A program made the position numbers and the translations under genes. From positions 1-52,349 of the forward strand of contig CAWCDT010000021.1 of assembly GCA_963794385.1 (NCBI GenBank): a DNA stretch of 52,349 nucleotides. The letters run 5' to 3'. The DNA comes from Gaiellasilicea sp963794385. GTDB lineage: Bacteria > Actinomycetota > Thermoleophilia > Gaiellales > Gaiellaceae. Shown one piece after another: positions 39,832 to 51,800 of this stretch. Numbering within the stretch: the first letter of the stretch is position 1; each line of letters begins with the position of its first letter. The notes beneath the pieces are model-generated. The model worked only from the letters and a program-made list of their open reading frames with translations. It did not search any database and was not told the origin of the DNA.

Positions 39832-41393
39832 GTTCGGGCGGCTCCGGTGACCGACGCGGCCTTCGGCGTGCGCTCGAACTCGCTGTGCATGTCGCCGAAG
39901 AGCCCCTCGGTGAAGGCGCTGAACTGGTGCGGGAGCATGCCTGTGTTGATCACGACGTACGGCACGACGCGTGCGACGCGTCGTAGGAAGGTCGCCAGGC
40001 TGAGCGGTTCGACGTACGTGTGTTTGGTTTCGAGCGATGCGATGGCGGTGGAGGCCAGCAACCACAGCACCGTGGGCAAGAGGTACAACGCGACGCCTGC
40101 GCCGACGTCGAGCGCCCCGAACCACAGGTCGGTGAAGATCAGCAGTGGCAGCATGGTCAGCCAGAGCGCCCAAGCGGGCCACTGCCAGGAGATGCACATG
40201 TGGTAGACGAACGCGAGGCGCCGGAGCCTGGAGCAGCGGTGTCCGAACAGAAGTGTCCGCAGGTGCAGCCGCTGGAGCTGCACCCAGCCCTGAGTCCAGC
40301 GCTTCTGCTGAGCCTTGTACGCGGTGTAGGTCGCGGGGAGCTCGGCGGGTGCGACGATCTCCTTGACGAACGTCGTCCGATAGCCGGCGAAGAGGTGGCG
40401 AAAGCTCAACTCGCAGTCCTCGACGAGGCTCGCGCCGCGCCAGCCGCCGGCGGTCTCGATCGCCGAGGCTCGCCACACGCCGGCTGTGCCGGTGAAGTTG
40501 ACGAACTGCCACATCGCCGCACGCCACGACATCTGCAGCGTGTGATGGTCGTCGACCCAGAGCGATTGTGCGCGTGTGAGCGGCGACTCGTCGGCGTTGA
40601 GGTGGCCCCATTGCGTCTGCACCAGCGCGAGACCGAGGCACGGCGTGGTGTCGGCACCGTAGAAGTACGGGATCGTCCGCTGCAGGTAATCCTCGGGCGG
40701 CAGGAAGTCGGCGTCGAAGATGGCGATGAATTCGGCGTCGGTCCGGCGGCGACCGGTCTCCAGCGCCCCGGCCTTGTAGCCGACACGATCAACGCGCCGC
40801 AGCACCTGGCAATCGACACCGCGCGACGCTCGCATTTCGGCGCATACCCGGTTCACGAGTGCGCGCGTGTCCTCGTCGGTGGAGTCGTCGAGCACCTGCA
40901 CGCTGAAGCGTTCGACGGGCCATGTCATCGCGCACGCAGCCTCGATCACGCGCCTGGAGACGGCGTGCTCGTTGAACATCGGCAGCTGGACGCACACCGT
41001 CGGCAGGTTCGCCGGCAACCGTCCCGGTGCCACCGCTTCGCGCCCCCTGAAGTAATAGCCGACCCGCTCGATGAGGCCGCCGACGTGGAAGCTCAGGATC
41101 ACGAGCAGTGGCGTGTGCAGGGCGACGGTGATCAGCCACCAACCCGCGCTGCCGGTCGCGATCATGCCGGCGTCGAGGACGGACGTGGCGGCGAGAACGA
41201 ACAGTGCGGTCGCGACGGCAGCGAGCACCAGGCTCGGCACCCACCACCGACGACCACGGCTCTCCCCGGCGTCGGACACGTGAGCGCCGGGCAGCGCCGG
41301 TCTCAGGGAGGCGTGCGGACGAGCGACTCCCCACGAGTCGCAGCGCAGTGACGAAGGAGCAGACGACTTCGTCGATTTCGGTATGGCATCCAT
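39828..41393 (-). CDS. GT2 family glycosyltransferase (cellulose-synthase/CslA-like)
   Basis: 521 residues from ATG 41393. Two N-terminal helices (WVPSLVLAAVATALFVLAAT, WWLITVALHTPLLVILSFHV) precede the GT-A domain. That domain has QLPMFNE, VLDDSTDEDT, FIAIFDADFLPPEDY (DxD metal site), the catalytic Asp region SLVEDCELSFR, and AQQKRWTQGWVQLQR (QxxRW acceptor motif). Three to four more helices follow. These are the hallmarks of processive polysaccharide synthases such as mannan or glucomannan synthase. Polymer identity unknown. It heads a two-gene operon and sits between the two dispersed-repeat copies. Confidence 0.9.
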   Translation of the reverse strand: MDAIPKSTKSSAPSSLRCDSWGVARPHASLRPALPGAHVSDAGESRGRRWWVPSLVLAAVATALFVLAATSVLDAGMIATGSAGWWLITVALHTPLLVILSFHVGGLIERVGYYFRGREAVAPGRLPANLPTVCVQLPMFNEHAVSRRVIEAACAMTWPVERFSVQVLDDSTDEDTRALVNRVCAEMRASRGVDCQVLRRVDRVGYKAGALETGRRRTDAEFIAIFDADFLPPEDYLQRTIPYFYGADTTPCLGLALVQTQWGHLNADESPLTRAQSLWVDDHHTLQMSWRAAMWQFVNFTGTAGVWRASAIETAGGWRGASLVEDCELSFRHLFAGYRTTFVKEIVAPAELPATYTAYKAQQKRWTQGWVQLQRLHLRTLLFGHRCSRLRRLAFVYHMCISWQWPAWALWLTMLPLLIFTDLWFGALDVGAGVALYLLPTVLWLLASTAIASLETKHTYVEPLSLATFLRRVARVVPYVVINTGMLPHQFSAFTEGLFGDMHSEFERTPKAASVTGAART

Positions 41394-41469
41394 TTCGGGT
41401 CTTCACTTCCGCCTGGGCCGGGAGGTCCCGACAGTAGGCAGGGAGTGTGAGATGAGCCTCAGGACCGGC

Positions 41470-41496
41470 TGAGAAACGCCTCATGAGAAACTCTCA
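41470..41496 (-). promoter_or_regulatory. tandem TGAG...CTCA palindromes upstream of the glycosyltransferase
   Basis: TGAGAAACGCCTCA (41470-41483) abuts TGAGAAACTCTCA (41484-41496), about 80-100 bp upstream of ATG 41393. The second resembles the palindrome at 38074-38089. The whole non-coding stretch 41394-41859 otherwise contains only the dispersed repeat and no gene I can support. Confidence 0.45.
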
Positions 41497-41601
41497 CCTA
41501 ACGCGAGGTTTGGCCGTCCCTCACGGCGAGCTTCACACGAGGCAGTAGTCGTTTGGAGCGTGGACAAGCCGCGCACGCGCACTGGGAAGGCGAGGCGCCA
41601 G

Positions 41602-41755
41602 GGTTCCCACGCTCGATCATGCTCGCTCGGCTGCGGCGCGGGGTGAGAGCGACCCGGGGCGGAAGGTGGGATTCGCCACAGGCCGCTCTCACGTTCCGGT
41701 GGGTGGGGGCACGCCGGCCCGCGCCGGACGCACGTGTCGTCCGCTACTCCCGAGT
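41602..41755. repeat. dispersed noncoding repeat, copy 2
   Basis: Same orientation as copy 1 at 39401-39550. Blocks GTTCCCACG, CGATCATGCT, GCTCGGCTGCGGCGCG, GTGAGAGCG, GGAAGGTGGGATT and GTCGTCCGC align in order. It lies about 210 bp upstream of the glycosyltransferase start and 105 bp from the lipoprotein's stop. No gene is visible in it. Confidence 0.7.
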
Positions 41756-41859
41756 GTGCACGGGTGCGATGAAGGCGCCGTGAAGCCCAGGTGAGGGTTT
41801 CTTCATACTTCGTGTGACCGCCCGGGCGGACCGCGGGAGCAGCGGCGGTCAGCAGGGGT

Positions 41860-42702
41860 CTACGTGGGGCAGTCGGGCGGCGGCTGGGTGCCCGGCGGCC
41901 CGCTCTGCCTGATGGGGCTGCAGTTCGCGAGGTCGGGGCGAACCCAGTACAGGCCGGCCGGGTTCCGTGTCCACGAGGCCCACTCGAGGGCGACCTTTCG
42001 CTCCTCGTCGAGCACGGAGAGGTAGACGCCCTCGAGCCGCGGACGATGAGCGTCGAGCGTCTGGAGGAGCGACCGGAGCTGCGTCGTCAGGAAGCTGACG
42101 GTGTCCGTCGGGGCGACCGAGAGAGCGATGGCGGAGCCGTATGGTTGGTGGATCTCGAGCGTCACGACCTCGGCCTTGGCTTTCTTGGCTGAATTGCGCA
42201 GCGCCTTGACGATCTCGGCCTCGCGACTCTTCGGCAGTGGCTTGGGATCGGGCTTTCCCTTCAGCCTCGGGTGTGCCGTGAACCCACCGCGACCGTCTTG
42301 CGCGTCGACCTCGGCGGGGAGGCCGGCGGCGAGCAGGCGGCGGCTGAGCGCGCCGGCCACGATCCACTCGTCCCACCGCCGCCGAATCGTTACCGCCGGG
42401 ATGGTCGTGAACGTAATCGTGACGACCCTGCCCGCCGCGGTCTCGCGTCGCGCCCCTGCGGGACTGATTGCGATCTCCTTCACGCTCGTCTTGTCCATGC
42501 CCGCGACGACACTGCGGACGAGAGACTTCTCGCCGGCCGAGCCGCCCTCGACGGCGGTCGCGGCCACGAGCTTCGGAACGGGCCGGCTCTCCGGAGCCGC
42601 CGTCGTCGTGCCCGAAGCGCCTGCTAGCTCGTCGTCATCCCCCGCGCAGCCGACGCCGGCCAGACCGATGCCAGTCGCGACGAGGATCGAGATCAGCTTC
42701 AC
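41860..42702 (-). CDS. lipoprotein of unknown function
   Basis: 280 residues from GTG 42702. Lipobox LAGVGC gives a lipidated Cys19, then an acidic, Thr-rich tether. The outer domain has alternating strands and helices: RVVTITFTTIPAVTIRRRWD, AALSRRLLAAG-type helices (GALSRRLLAAGLPAEVDAQD), VVTLEIHQPYGSAIALSVAP and LEGVYLSVLDEERKVALEWA. The C-terminus is Pro-rich with a Cys pair (ANCSPIR, PPDCPT). I recognise no family. It follows the giant surface gene in the same direction, separated by the terminator at 42750. Confidence 0.7.
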   Translation of the reverse strand: MKLISILVATGIGLAGVGCAGDDDELAGASGTTTAAPESRPVPKLVAATAVEGGSAGEKSLVRSVVAGMDKTSVKEIAISPAGARRETAAGRVVTITFTTIPAVTIRRRWDEWIVAGALSRRLLAAGLPAEVDAQDGRGGFTAHPRLKGKPDPKPLPKSREAEIVKALRNSAKKAKAEVVTLEIHQPYGSAIALSVAPTDTVSFLTTQLRSLLQTLDAHRPRLEGVYLSVLDEERKVALEWASWTRNPAGLYWVRPDLANCSPIRQSGPPGTQPPPDCPT

Positions 42703-42749
42703 CTGCGGCCGAACCCTATCTGCCGCCTGAAAGCACCCCGAACGCCCGA

Positions 42750-42776
42750 AGGGGGCTCCCTCGACGCGAGCCCCCT
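42750..42776 (-). terminator. terminator hairpin after the giant surface-protein gene
   Basis: AGGGGGCTC (42750-42758) and GAGCCCCCT (42768-42776), a nine-bp perfect stem with a nine-base loop, about 40 bp beyond the stop at 42817 on the minus strand. Confidence 0.65.
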
Positions 42777-42816
42777 CGCCTCGGTGGGGGTCCCCGAGGT
42801 GGGCGACTCCAGCAAC

Positions 42817-45800
42817 TCAGTCGAAGTCGATGACGAGCTGCGGCGGGTTGTCGCCGACCTTCTCGCGGCTGTTGAAGGCCTGGTCGAAGCCGCCGCCGTT
42901 CTCGCTGGCGTCGCGGATCAGGAAGCCGTGGTTGGTGCCCGGCGTGTACATCGCCTGGACCTGGCTCGTGACCGTCCAGTCGCGGTAGCCGAAGCCCGAC
43001 GTCGTCGTCGCGACCGTGCCGGTGGTGGCGGGCTGGTTGCCCCAGGTCACGCCGGTCTCCGTCCACGTCGCGCCGAGCGGGATCGCCTGGAGCGTGCGGC
43101 CGTCCTTGTACGACGCCGCGTACAGGCGGAGCGTCGCCCTGACGACGTCGCAGCCGGCCGGGATGGCCGGGAGGTTGAAGCGGAACAGCGCCCTGGCGTT
43201 GCTGCCCGACTTCGAGTCGACCTTCAGCGACCGAGTCGCTGCCGTTGTTCTTCGCCGCGTCGCTCTGCAGCACCCAGCTGTCGGCGACCGGGTTGACCGT
43301 GATCGTCGTGGCGGTGCAGGTCGAGATGTTCGCCGTCCACGTGCTCGTCGCGGGCGTCGGGTCGGCGTTGCCGGCCGCGTCGATCGCGCGGACGCGGAAC
43401 GTGTGCGGCCCGGCCGTGATCCCGGTCAGGTTGCCGCGGCGAGGTGCAGGCGGCGTAGGCGGCGTTGTCGAGCGAGCACTCGAACGTCGCGCCCGCGTCG
43501 TCGGCCGAGAACGTGATCGTCTCGGTCGTGCTCGTCGTCGTCCCCGACGGCCCGTTGTTGATCGTCGTCTCGGGCGGGAAGAGGTCGAGCAGCCAGGTGT
43601 ACGTCGCCGGGCTCGGATCCACCCTGCCGGCGAGGTCGGTCGCGCGCACCTGGAACGTGTGCGAGCCGTGCGCGAGGTTCGTGTAGCTCTTCGGGCTCGT
43701 GCACGGAGCGAACGCGGCCGCGTCGAGCTTGCACTCGTACGTGAGCTGCGCCGCCGGCGTCGAGTCGTCGGTGCCGGTGAAGGTGAAGCTCGGCGAGTGC
43801 GTCGGGCTCGGGTTGGTCGGCTTGGTGGTGATGCCCGTGTCCGGCGGCGCCAGGTCCGGAGCGCAGCTCGACCGTCCACGAGCGGGTCGCCGGCGTTGCG
43901 TCGACGTTGCCGGCGGCGTCCTTCGCCCGGACGCTCAGCGTGTGCGGGCCGACGGCTCAGGTTCGAGTACGTCTTCGGCGAGGCGCAGGCGGCGTACGCC
44001 GCGTTGTCGAGCGAGCACTCGAAGGTCGCGGCCGGCTCGTTCGAGGAGAACGTGAACGTCGCGCTGGTGCTCGGCACCGTTCCGGACGGGCCGCTGTCGA
44101 TGGTCGTCGCCGGCGGCCCTCGTGTCCGGCGCGGCGAAGCGGATCACGAGCTCCGGCCGGTTCAGCGGAGCTCTCGCGGCTGGCGAACTGCTGCTCCGAG
44201 CCGCCGTTGTTGTCGCCGGCGTCCTTGATCAGGAAGCCGTTGTTCGCGCCCGCGTACATCGCGGCCACCTGCGCCGAGACGTTCCACTCGCGCCAGCCGG
44301 CCGTCGCGCCGGCGCCGAGGCCGGACATCGTCGTCGACGGGCTCACCGACGGTCGCCGGCTGGTTGTCCCACGTGACGCCGCCCTCGCTCCAGCTGCCGC
44401 CGACCTGCCACGCCTCGAGGACGCGGTCGGTCGCGAGCGCGTTCAGGTGCAGGCGCAGCGTGGCCGACTCGACCGCGCAGCCCGCCGGCAGCGCCGGGAG
44501 GTTGAAGCGGACGAGGCCGCGGGTGTTGTGCGCGGGACCCTTGGACACGATCTTGAGGGTCGGGTCGCGAGCCCTTGTTGGCGGCCGGCGCGGCCTGGTC
44601 GATCCAGGCGTCCGCGTTGGCGCCGAGCGTCTGCGTGCGAGACGCAGTTCACGGGCGCGCCCGCGGCGAGCGGCGAAGCGGTACACCATCTGCGGCTGGT
44701 TGTCCGACTTCTCCCTGCTGTTGAACTGCTGCTCGGAGCCGCCGTTGTTCTCGACGGCGTCGCGGATCAGGAAGCCGTAGTTGAGTTCGCGCCCATCGCC
44801 GCCACCTGCGTCGTGACGTTCCACTCGCGATAGCCCGTGCCGGAGCCGGTCGTGGCGGCCGTACCGGTCGTGGCGGGCTGGTTGCTCCAGTTGACGCCGC
44901 CCTCCGTCCAGCTCGCGGCCGAGCGGCAGCGCCTGGAGCGTCCGGCCGCTGGCCGCGCCGCCTGCGTACAGGCGCAGCGTCGCCGACTGCAGGACGCAGC
45001 CGGACGGCACCGTCGGCGACGGGAAGCGGACGAGCGCGCGGGTGTTCTCGCCGGACTTCGACATCACCTTCAGGACCGAGTCGGCGCGCGTAGTTGTTCG
45101 AGCCGTTCTTCTGCTCGATCCACGCGTCCGCGTTCGCGCCCACCGTCTGCACGGAGCTGCAGTTCGGCGCCACGACCGTCCACGTGTAGAGTCGCCGGCG
45201 TCGCGTCGACGTTGCCCGCCCGGTCGACCGCGCGGACCTCGAACGAGTACGGGGCGCCGACGGCGAGGCCGTTGTACGTCTTCGGGCTCGATGCACGCAG
45301 TGAACTCGCCGTCGCCGTCGAAGCGGCACTCGTAGCGGAGCTGCGCCGGCCGCGTCGGAGTTGTCGCTGCCGCCGAAGGTGAACGTCGCAGACGTGGTCA
45401 TGCTCGGGTTCGGCGGGCTTGCTCGGTGATGGTCGTCTCCGGCGCCGTGCCGTCGGTGATCGTCCACGCGAAGCTCGCCGGCGTCGCGTCGACGTTGCCC
45501 GCGGCGTCGATCGCCCGCACCGCGAAGGTGTGCGGCCCGACCGCGAGGCCCGCGTACATGCTGCCGGCGACTCGCAGGTCGCGAACGCGGCGCCGTCGAG
45601 CGAGCACTCGAACTCGGAGTCGACCTCGTTCGCGCTGAACGTGAACGTCGCGGTCGTCGCCGAGGTCGTGCTCTGCGGCGTCGTGAGGATCGACGTGTTC
45701 GGCGGCACCGCCACCGTCCACGTGTACTCGACCGGCGTCTCGTCGGCGAGGCCGTACGTCGTTCTTCGCGGCGACGGTGAACGTGTGCTCGCCGTCCTCC

Positions 45801-48800
45801 AGGCCGTTGTACGTCTTCGGCGACGCGCAGAGCGTGGAGCCGAGGCCGTCGAGGTCGCAGAAGAACTCGACGCCGGTCTGGTCGGAGGAGAACTCGAACG
45901 TCGCCGTCGCGCTCGCGCTCGGGTCGGCCGGGCAGATGATCGAGCGTCGTCTCCGGCGGTGCCAGCACCGTCCACTCGTAGCGGGCGGGCGTCTGGTCGA
46001 CGTTCCCCGCGACGTCGGTGGCCCGGACCTCGAACGCGTGCTCGCCCGGCTCCACCTCGTACTCCTCGGGCGACTCGCACTCGGCGAACGGCTCACCGTC
46101 GAGCGAGCACTCGAAGGTGGCGAAGGCCTCGGAGGCGAACGTGAACGCCGCGACGATCGCCGGGCTCGGGTCGCCCGGCTGCGTCAGGATCCGCGTCTCG
46201 GGCGCCTCGGTGTCGGGCGCCGCCTCGACCGTCCAGGTGTAGCTCTCGGGCGACTGATCGGCGTTGCCGGCGAGGTCGACCGCGCGCACCTGGAAGGTGT
46301 GCTCGCCGACCGCGAGGTCCGTGTACTCCATCGGCGAGTCGCACTCGGCGAACGGCTCGCGTGTCGAGCGAGCACTCGAACGTCGCGTCGAGCTCGCTCG
46401 CCGAGAAGCTGAACGTCGCGACCGTCTCCGTCGTCGGGTCGGCCGGCCGGCCCTGCAGCGTCGTCTCGGGCGGCGACCGTGTCGAGGATGACGTCCAGCT
46501 GTAGCTCGCCGCCGGCGTCTCGACGTTGCCGTAGATGTCGGTGGCGCGGACGCGGAACGTGTGCTCGCCGAGCGCCAGACCGGTGTACTCGACCGGCGAG
46601 GTGCACGGCGCGAACGGCTCGGTGTCGAGCGAGCACTCGAAGGTCGAGCCGGGCTCGTTGGCGGTGAAGGTGAAGCTCGCGTCGACCAGCGTGGTCTCGG
46701 CATCCGGGCCGATCAGATCGTCGTCACCGGCGCCGTCCGGTCGGCCGCCACCGTCCACGTCCACTCCGCGGGCGTCTCGTCCACGTTGCCCGCCGCGTCG
46801 GTCGCCCGCGCTGCCAGCGTGTGCGGCCCGTCCGCGAGGCCGGTGAAGACGGTCGGATCCGGGCACGGCGTGAAGCCGGCGTTGTCGAGGTGCACTCGAA
46901 GGTCGAGGGCGGCTCGTCGCTCTGGATCGCGAACGTCGCGGTCGTGCTCACGCTCGGGACGAGCGGGTCGGGGCCGAAGACGATCGTCGTCTCGGGCGGG
47001 TCGAGCTCGGTGACCGTCCACGCGTAGAGCGTGGTCGGCGGCTCCTCCTGCTCCTCGGGCACGAGCACGCGCACCTCGAAGGTGTGCGGCGCCAGCAGCA
47101 GGCCGTTGTACGTCTTCGGCGACGTGCACGGCGACCACTCGCCCGCGTCGAGCGAGCACTCGTACGGCGGGTTCATGGCGTCGGCCGAGAAGACGAACGT
47201 CGCGCTCGTCTCGTCCGTGCGCAGGGCCGGCTTCGACGTGATCTCGACCGGCGGCGCGGCGATGGCGACGTCCCACTCGTACTCGGCCGGCTCGAGGTCG
47301 GCGTGACCGAGGGCGTCGATCGCCCTGACGGCGAAGGCATGCTCGCCGTAGATGAGGCCGGTGTAGACCTTCGGCGACTCGCACTCGATCCACACCTGCT
47401 CGTCGACCGCCTCGTCGAGCGCGCACTCGAAGGTGACGCCCTCCTGGTCGGACGAGAACTCGAACGTCGCCGTCGCGTTCTCGGACGGGTTGGGCGGCGT
47501 CAGGTCGAGGATCGTATCCGGGTGGGCCGAGACAGTCCACTTGCGGCTCGCCGGCGTCGGGTCTGCGCCGCCCGCGATGTTCAGGGCGCGGACATGAGAG
47601 CGTGTACACGCCCGGCGCGGAGACGCTGACCGAGTACGGCGAGACGCAGCTCTCGTAGAGCTCGCCGTCGAGCGAGCACTCGAACGTCGCCGTCTGCTCG
47701 TCGCTGGAGAACGTGAACGTGCCTTCGAGCGACCAGGTCGGCTGCTCCGGCCCGGAGTCGATCGTCGTGTTCGGCGCGACGACCGTCCAGCTGTACACGG
47801 CCGGCGTCGGGTCGGGCGTTCCGGCCTCGCTCAGCGCGCGGACGAGCAGCTCGTGCGTGCCGAGCGCGAGGCCCTCGAGCAGGTAGAGCGACTCGCAGGA
47901 GCCCAGGGTGCCGCCGTCGACGGAGCACTCGAACGTCGCCTCCGGATCGGTGGAGGAGAAGCGGAACTCGGCGACCGTGCTGCAGCGTCGAGGCGGCCGG
48001 GCCGGAGTCGATCGTCGTCTCGGGCGCCACGACCGTCCAGCTGCGGCTGGCCGGCGTCGTGTCGAGGATGCCGGTCGAGCTGGTCGCCCTGACCTGCAGC
48101 TCGTAGTTGCCGGGCACGAGACCCGTGAGCACGTACGGCGACTCGCACTCGCTCCACGTGAGGCCGCCGTCGAGCGAGCACTCATACGTCGCACCCTGGT
48201 CGTTCGGGGTGCCCGTGGAGAAGACGAACGTCGCGGTTGCAGCTGGCCGTGGTCGCCGGCGGGCCGGACTCGATCGTCGTCTGCGGGACGACGAGCGTCG
48301 TGCCGGTCGCGAGCGCGAACGGCGACAGCGTGTCGGTCTCACCGCAGACCTCGCCGGCGACCGGTCGCTCGACGTGGTGATGTCGACCCACGTGCTCGTG
48401 TCCGCATCCCAGTGCAGGAGCCGGACCGGCTCGGCCAGGGAGCCCGGCACGTAGGTGAGGCAGACGGTGACGGGCGCCGTGTACACGGCGTTCGTGCTGA
48501 TGTCGTAGTACGACGCGCCGTCGGCGAGGTAGCCGGTGGGCAGGGTCGGCCCGCCGGGCACGACGGCGGCCGTCGTGTTACCAGCGGTGCCGACACCGGC
48601 GAAGGTCACCGTCGCGGTCTGGGCGGCGGGCAGTTCGAGCTCGACCGTGACGGCGCTGCCCACGGGCGTGTTCGGCGGAGGCGGCGCCTCCACCGTCCAG
48701 CTGTGGCTGTCCGGCTCGCCGACGTTGCCGAACTCGTCGATCGCGCGGACGAGCACGGTGTAGCTCACCGGGCACGAGGCCGGTGATCTCGTGCGGAGAC

Positions 48801-51800
48801 TGCACGGCGTCCACGTCGCGCCATTGTCGAGCGAGCACTCGAACGTCAGCTCCTCCGGCGGGGTCGTCGTTGTCGGTGCCGCTGAAGACGATGCTCGCCG
48901 TCGTCTGGAGCGTCGAAGCGGGCGGGCCCGACTCGATCGTCGCCACGGGCGGGATGGCGACGATCCACGTGAACGTGGCGGGGGCGGCCTCGACGAAGCC
49001 GAAGGAGTTCGTCGCCTCGACCTCGAGCACGTGCTCGCCCTCGGTCAGGCCGTTCAGCGTGCGCGGGGACACGCAGTCGGGCACGACGATGCCATCGAGG
49101 AAGCAGGAGAACGTGACGCCCGTGTGCTCCGGGCCGACGGTGAGCGTGAACGTCGCGCTCGTGCTCGTCGTCGTGGCCGGGGCGGCCGGCACGTCGGCCG
49201 TGATCGTCGTGATCGGCTGCGCCGACGACGATCCAGCCGTACGGCGCGGAGGCCGGGCCGACGTTGCCGCTCGGGTCGACGGCCCGCACGAGCAGGGTGT
49301 GCTCGCCCGGCCTCGGCATCGAGCTCGGCGACGTTGTCCGGCGGGGCAGCGCACTCGGCGAAGTCCGCACCGTCGACCGAGCACTCGAACGACGCGTCCG
49401 GCTCGTTGCTCGAGAAGACGAACGTTGCGAGCGTGTCCTGCGAGATCGGCGCCGTCGGGCCGGAGACGATCGTCGCGGCCAGCGGGCGGCGTGTCGTCGA
49501 TGACCGTCCACGTCCAGGTCACCGGAGTGGCCTCGACCAGGAGGTTCGGCTTCAGCACGGTGATCTCGAACGTGTGCTCGCCGGCCACCTGGCCGGTCTC
49601 CGCCATCAGGTCGAGCTCCGTGTACGCCGTGGGCGAGGTGCACGCGGCCGGCACGGAGCCGTCGAGCGAGCAGAGGAGGGTGACCTGCGGATCGGGGTCG
49701 TCGACCGTGAAGGTGAACTCGGCAGTCCTCGCCTCGGTCGAGCCACCGGACGCGGCCGTCGGGCCGGTCTGGATGGTCACGACCGGCGGCGTGAGGTCGC
49801 CGATCTCCCACTCGTACGTCGCCGCGACCGGCTCGCGCGCGCCGCCGGCGCTGATCGCCGTGATCTCGAGCTCGTGCGGGCCGGGCGCGAGGCCGCTGTA
49901 CGTCTTCGGCGAGGAGCACGTCTCCGCCGCGAGCCCGTCGAGCACGCACTCGAAGGTGGCGTCGGCCTGGTTGGCCTGGAAGGTGAAGGTCGCGCTCGTG
50001 CTCTCGGTCTGACGGCTCCGGCCGGTGAGGATCGATCGTCGTCTCCGGCGCCGGCAGGATCTCCCACGTGTGGACCGCGGGCTCTCCGGCGCCGAGGCCG
50101 TCCACCGCGCGGACGCGGAAGTCGTGCGTCGTCCCGGTCGCGAGGCCCGTGTAGTCCGGCGGGCGAGGTGCAGGAGCTGAACCCGGCCTCGTCGAGCGAG
50201 CACTCGAAGGAGGCGCCGGCCTCGTTGGACGAGAAGGTCAGGATCGCCCGCGACTGGGCCGTCGGGTTGTCGGGGCCGTCGTCGATCGTCGCGACGGGCG
50301 CGAGGTCGATCGTCCACGCCCTGCGTCGCCGGCGACGGGTCGACGTTGCCGGCCGCGTCGGTCGAGCGGACGGAGAACGTGTGGTCGCCGGCGGCGAGGC
50401 CGGAGTACGAGGCGGGCGAGGTGCAGTCCGCGTACGCCGCGTCGTCCAGCTTGCACTCGTACTCGACGCCGGGCTCGGAGGTGAACTCGAGCGACGCGCT
50501 CGTCGAGCGGGTGAGCGAGTCCGGACCGGACGTGATGGTCGTCTCCGGCGCCACGCGCTCGATCGTCCAGTTGTGGCTCGCCGGTGAAGGATCGGCGTTG
50601 CCGGCCGCATCCACGGCGCGGACGACGAGGCTGTGCGGGCCGTCGAGCAGGTTGAACAGATCGAGCGGCGAGGCGCACGGCACGAGGGTGCCCGCGTCGA
50701 TCGAGCACTGGAAGGTCGCACCGGCCTCGGAGGAGAAGACGAAGCGGGCGGTGCCGCTGTTCGTCAGCTCGGCCGGAGCCTCGGCGAGCGTCGTGTCGGG
50801 CGGCTCGCGGTCGATCGTCCACGTCCACGTGACGGCCGGGGCCTCGGTGTTGTCGGACGCGTCGGTCGCGCGCACCGAGAAGGTGTGCGGGCCGTCCGCG
50901 AGGCCGATGTAGCGCCACGGCGACGTGCACTGGACGAACGGGCCGCCGTCGAGCGCGCACTCGAACGTCGCGCCGGCCTCGGAGGTGAACGTGAAGTCGG
51001 CGCTCGTGCTCTGCGTCCGCGCATCCGGCATGTGCACGAGCAGCGTCACGGGCGCCGTCGTGTCGGGCGGGCCGATCGTCCAGGTGAAGACCGCCGGCGT
51101 CGGGTCGGACGCGCCCTCCTCGTCGGTGGCGACGACCTGGAACTCGTGGACGCCCTCGGCGAGGTCGGTGTACTGCGCCGGCGAGCTGCAGACCTCGAAG
51201 CCGGCGCCGTCGAGCTGGCAGAGGAACGTCGAGTTCTGCTCGGTGGAGAAGAAGCCGAAGCTGGCGCTCGTGTCCGTCGTCGGGTCGTCCGGGCCGCCGC
51301 TGATGACGGTGTCGGGCGCGGTGCCCTCGATGACCGTCCACGTCCAGCCGCGGGCGTCGGGTCGACGTTGCCGTCGAGATCCTCGGCGGCGACCTCGAAC
51401 GTGTGCGTGCCGAGCGTGATCGACGGGAAGCCGAGCTCGGTGTCGGGGAACATGGCCGGGGTGAGGCACTCGCCGAGCTCGACGCCGTCGAGGTAGCAGA
51501 TGAAGACGGAGCCGGGCTCGTTCGAGGTGAACGCGAACGCCGCCGTCGTGCGGGCCGTCGGATCGGTCGGGCCGGCCTGGATGGCGGTCTCCGGCGCAAG
51601 CGAGACGGTGAAGTCCCACTCGGCCGGGATCTCGCCGGCGATGCCGAACTCGTTGACCGCGCGGACCTGGAACAGGTAGTCGCCGTCCGGCAGGCCCGTG
51701 TACGTGTGCGGGGACGAGCACGGCTCGAAGAGGTTGTTGAAGAACGGGTTCGGGATGATGCGGCACTCGAAGGTCGCGTTCGGCTCGGTCGAGGTGAACT

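Noticed and set aside
41394..41859. Riboswitch or leader RNA before the glycosyltransferase (c-di-GMP or c-di-AMP type)
   Set aside because: I could not match either consensus on the minus strand; the stretch contains the dispersed repeat and palindromes only.
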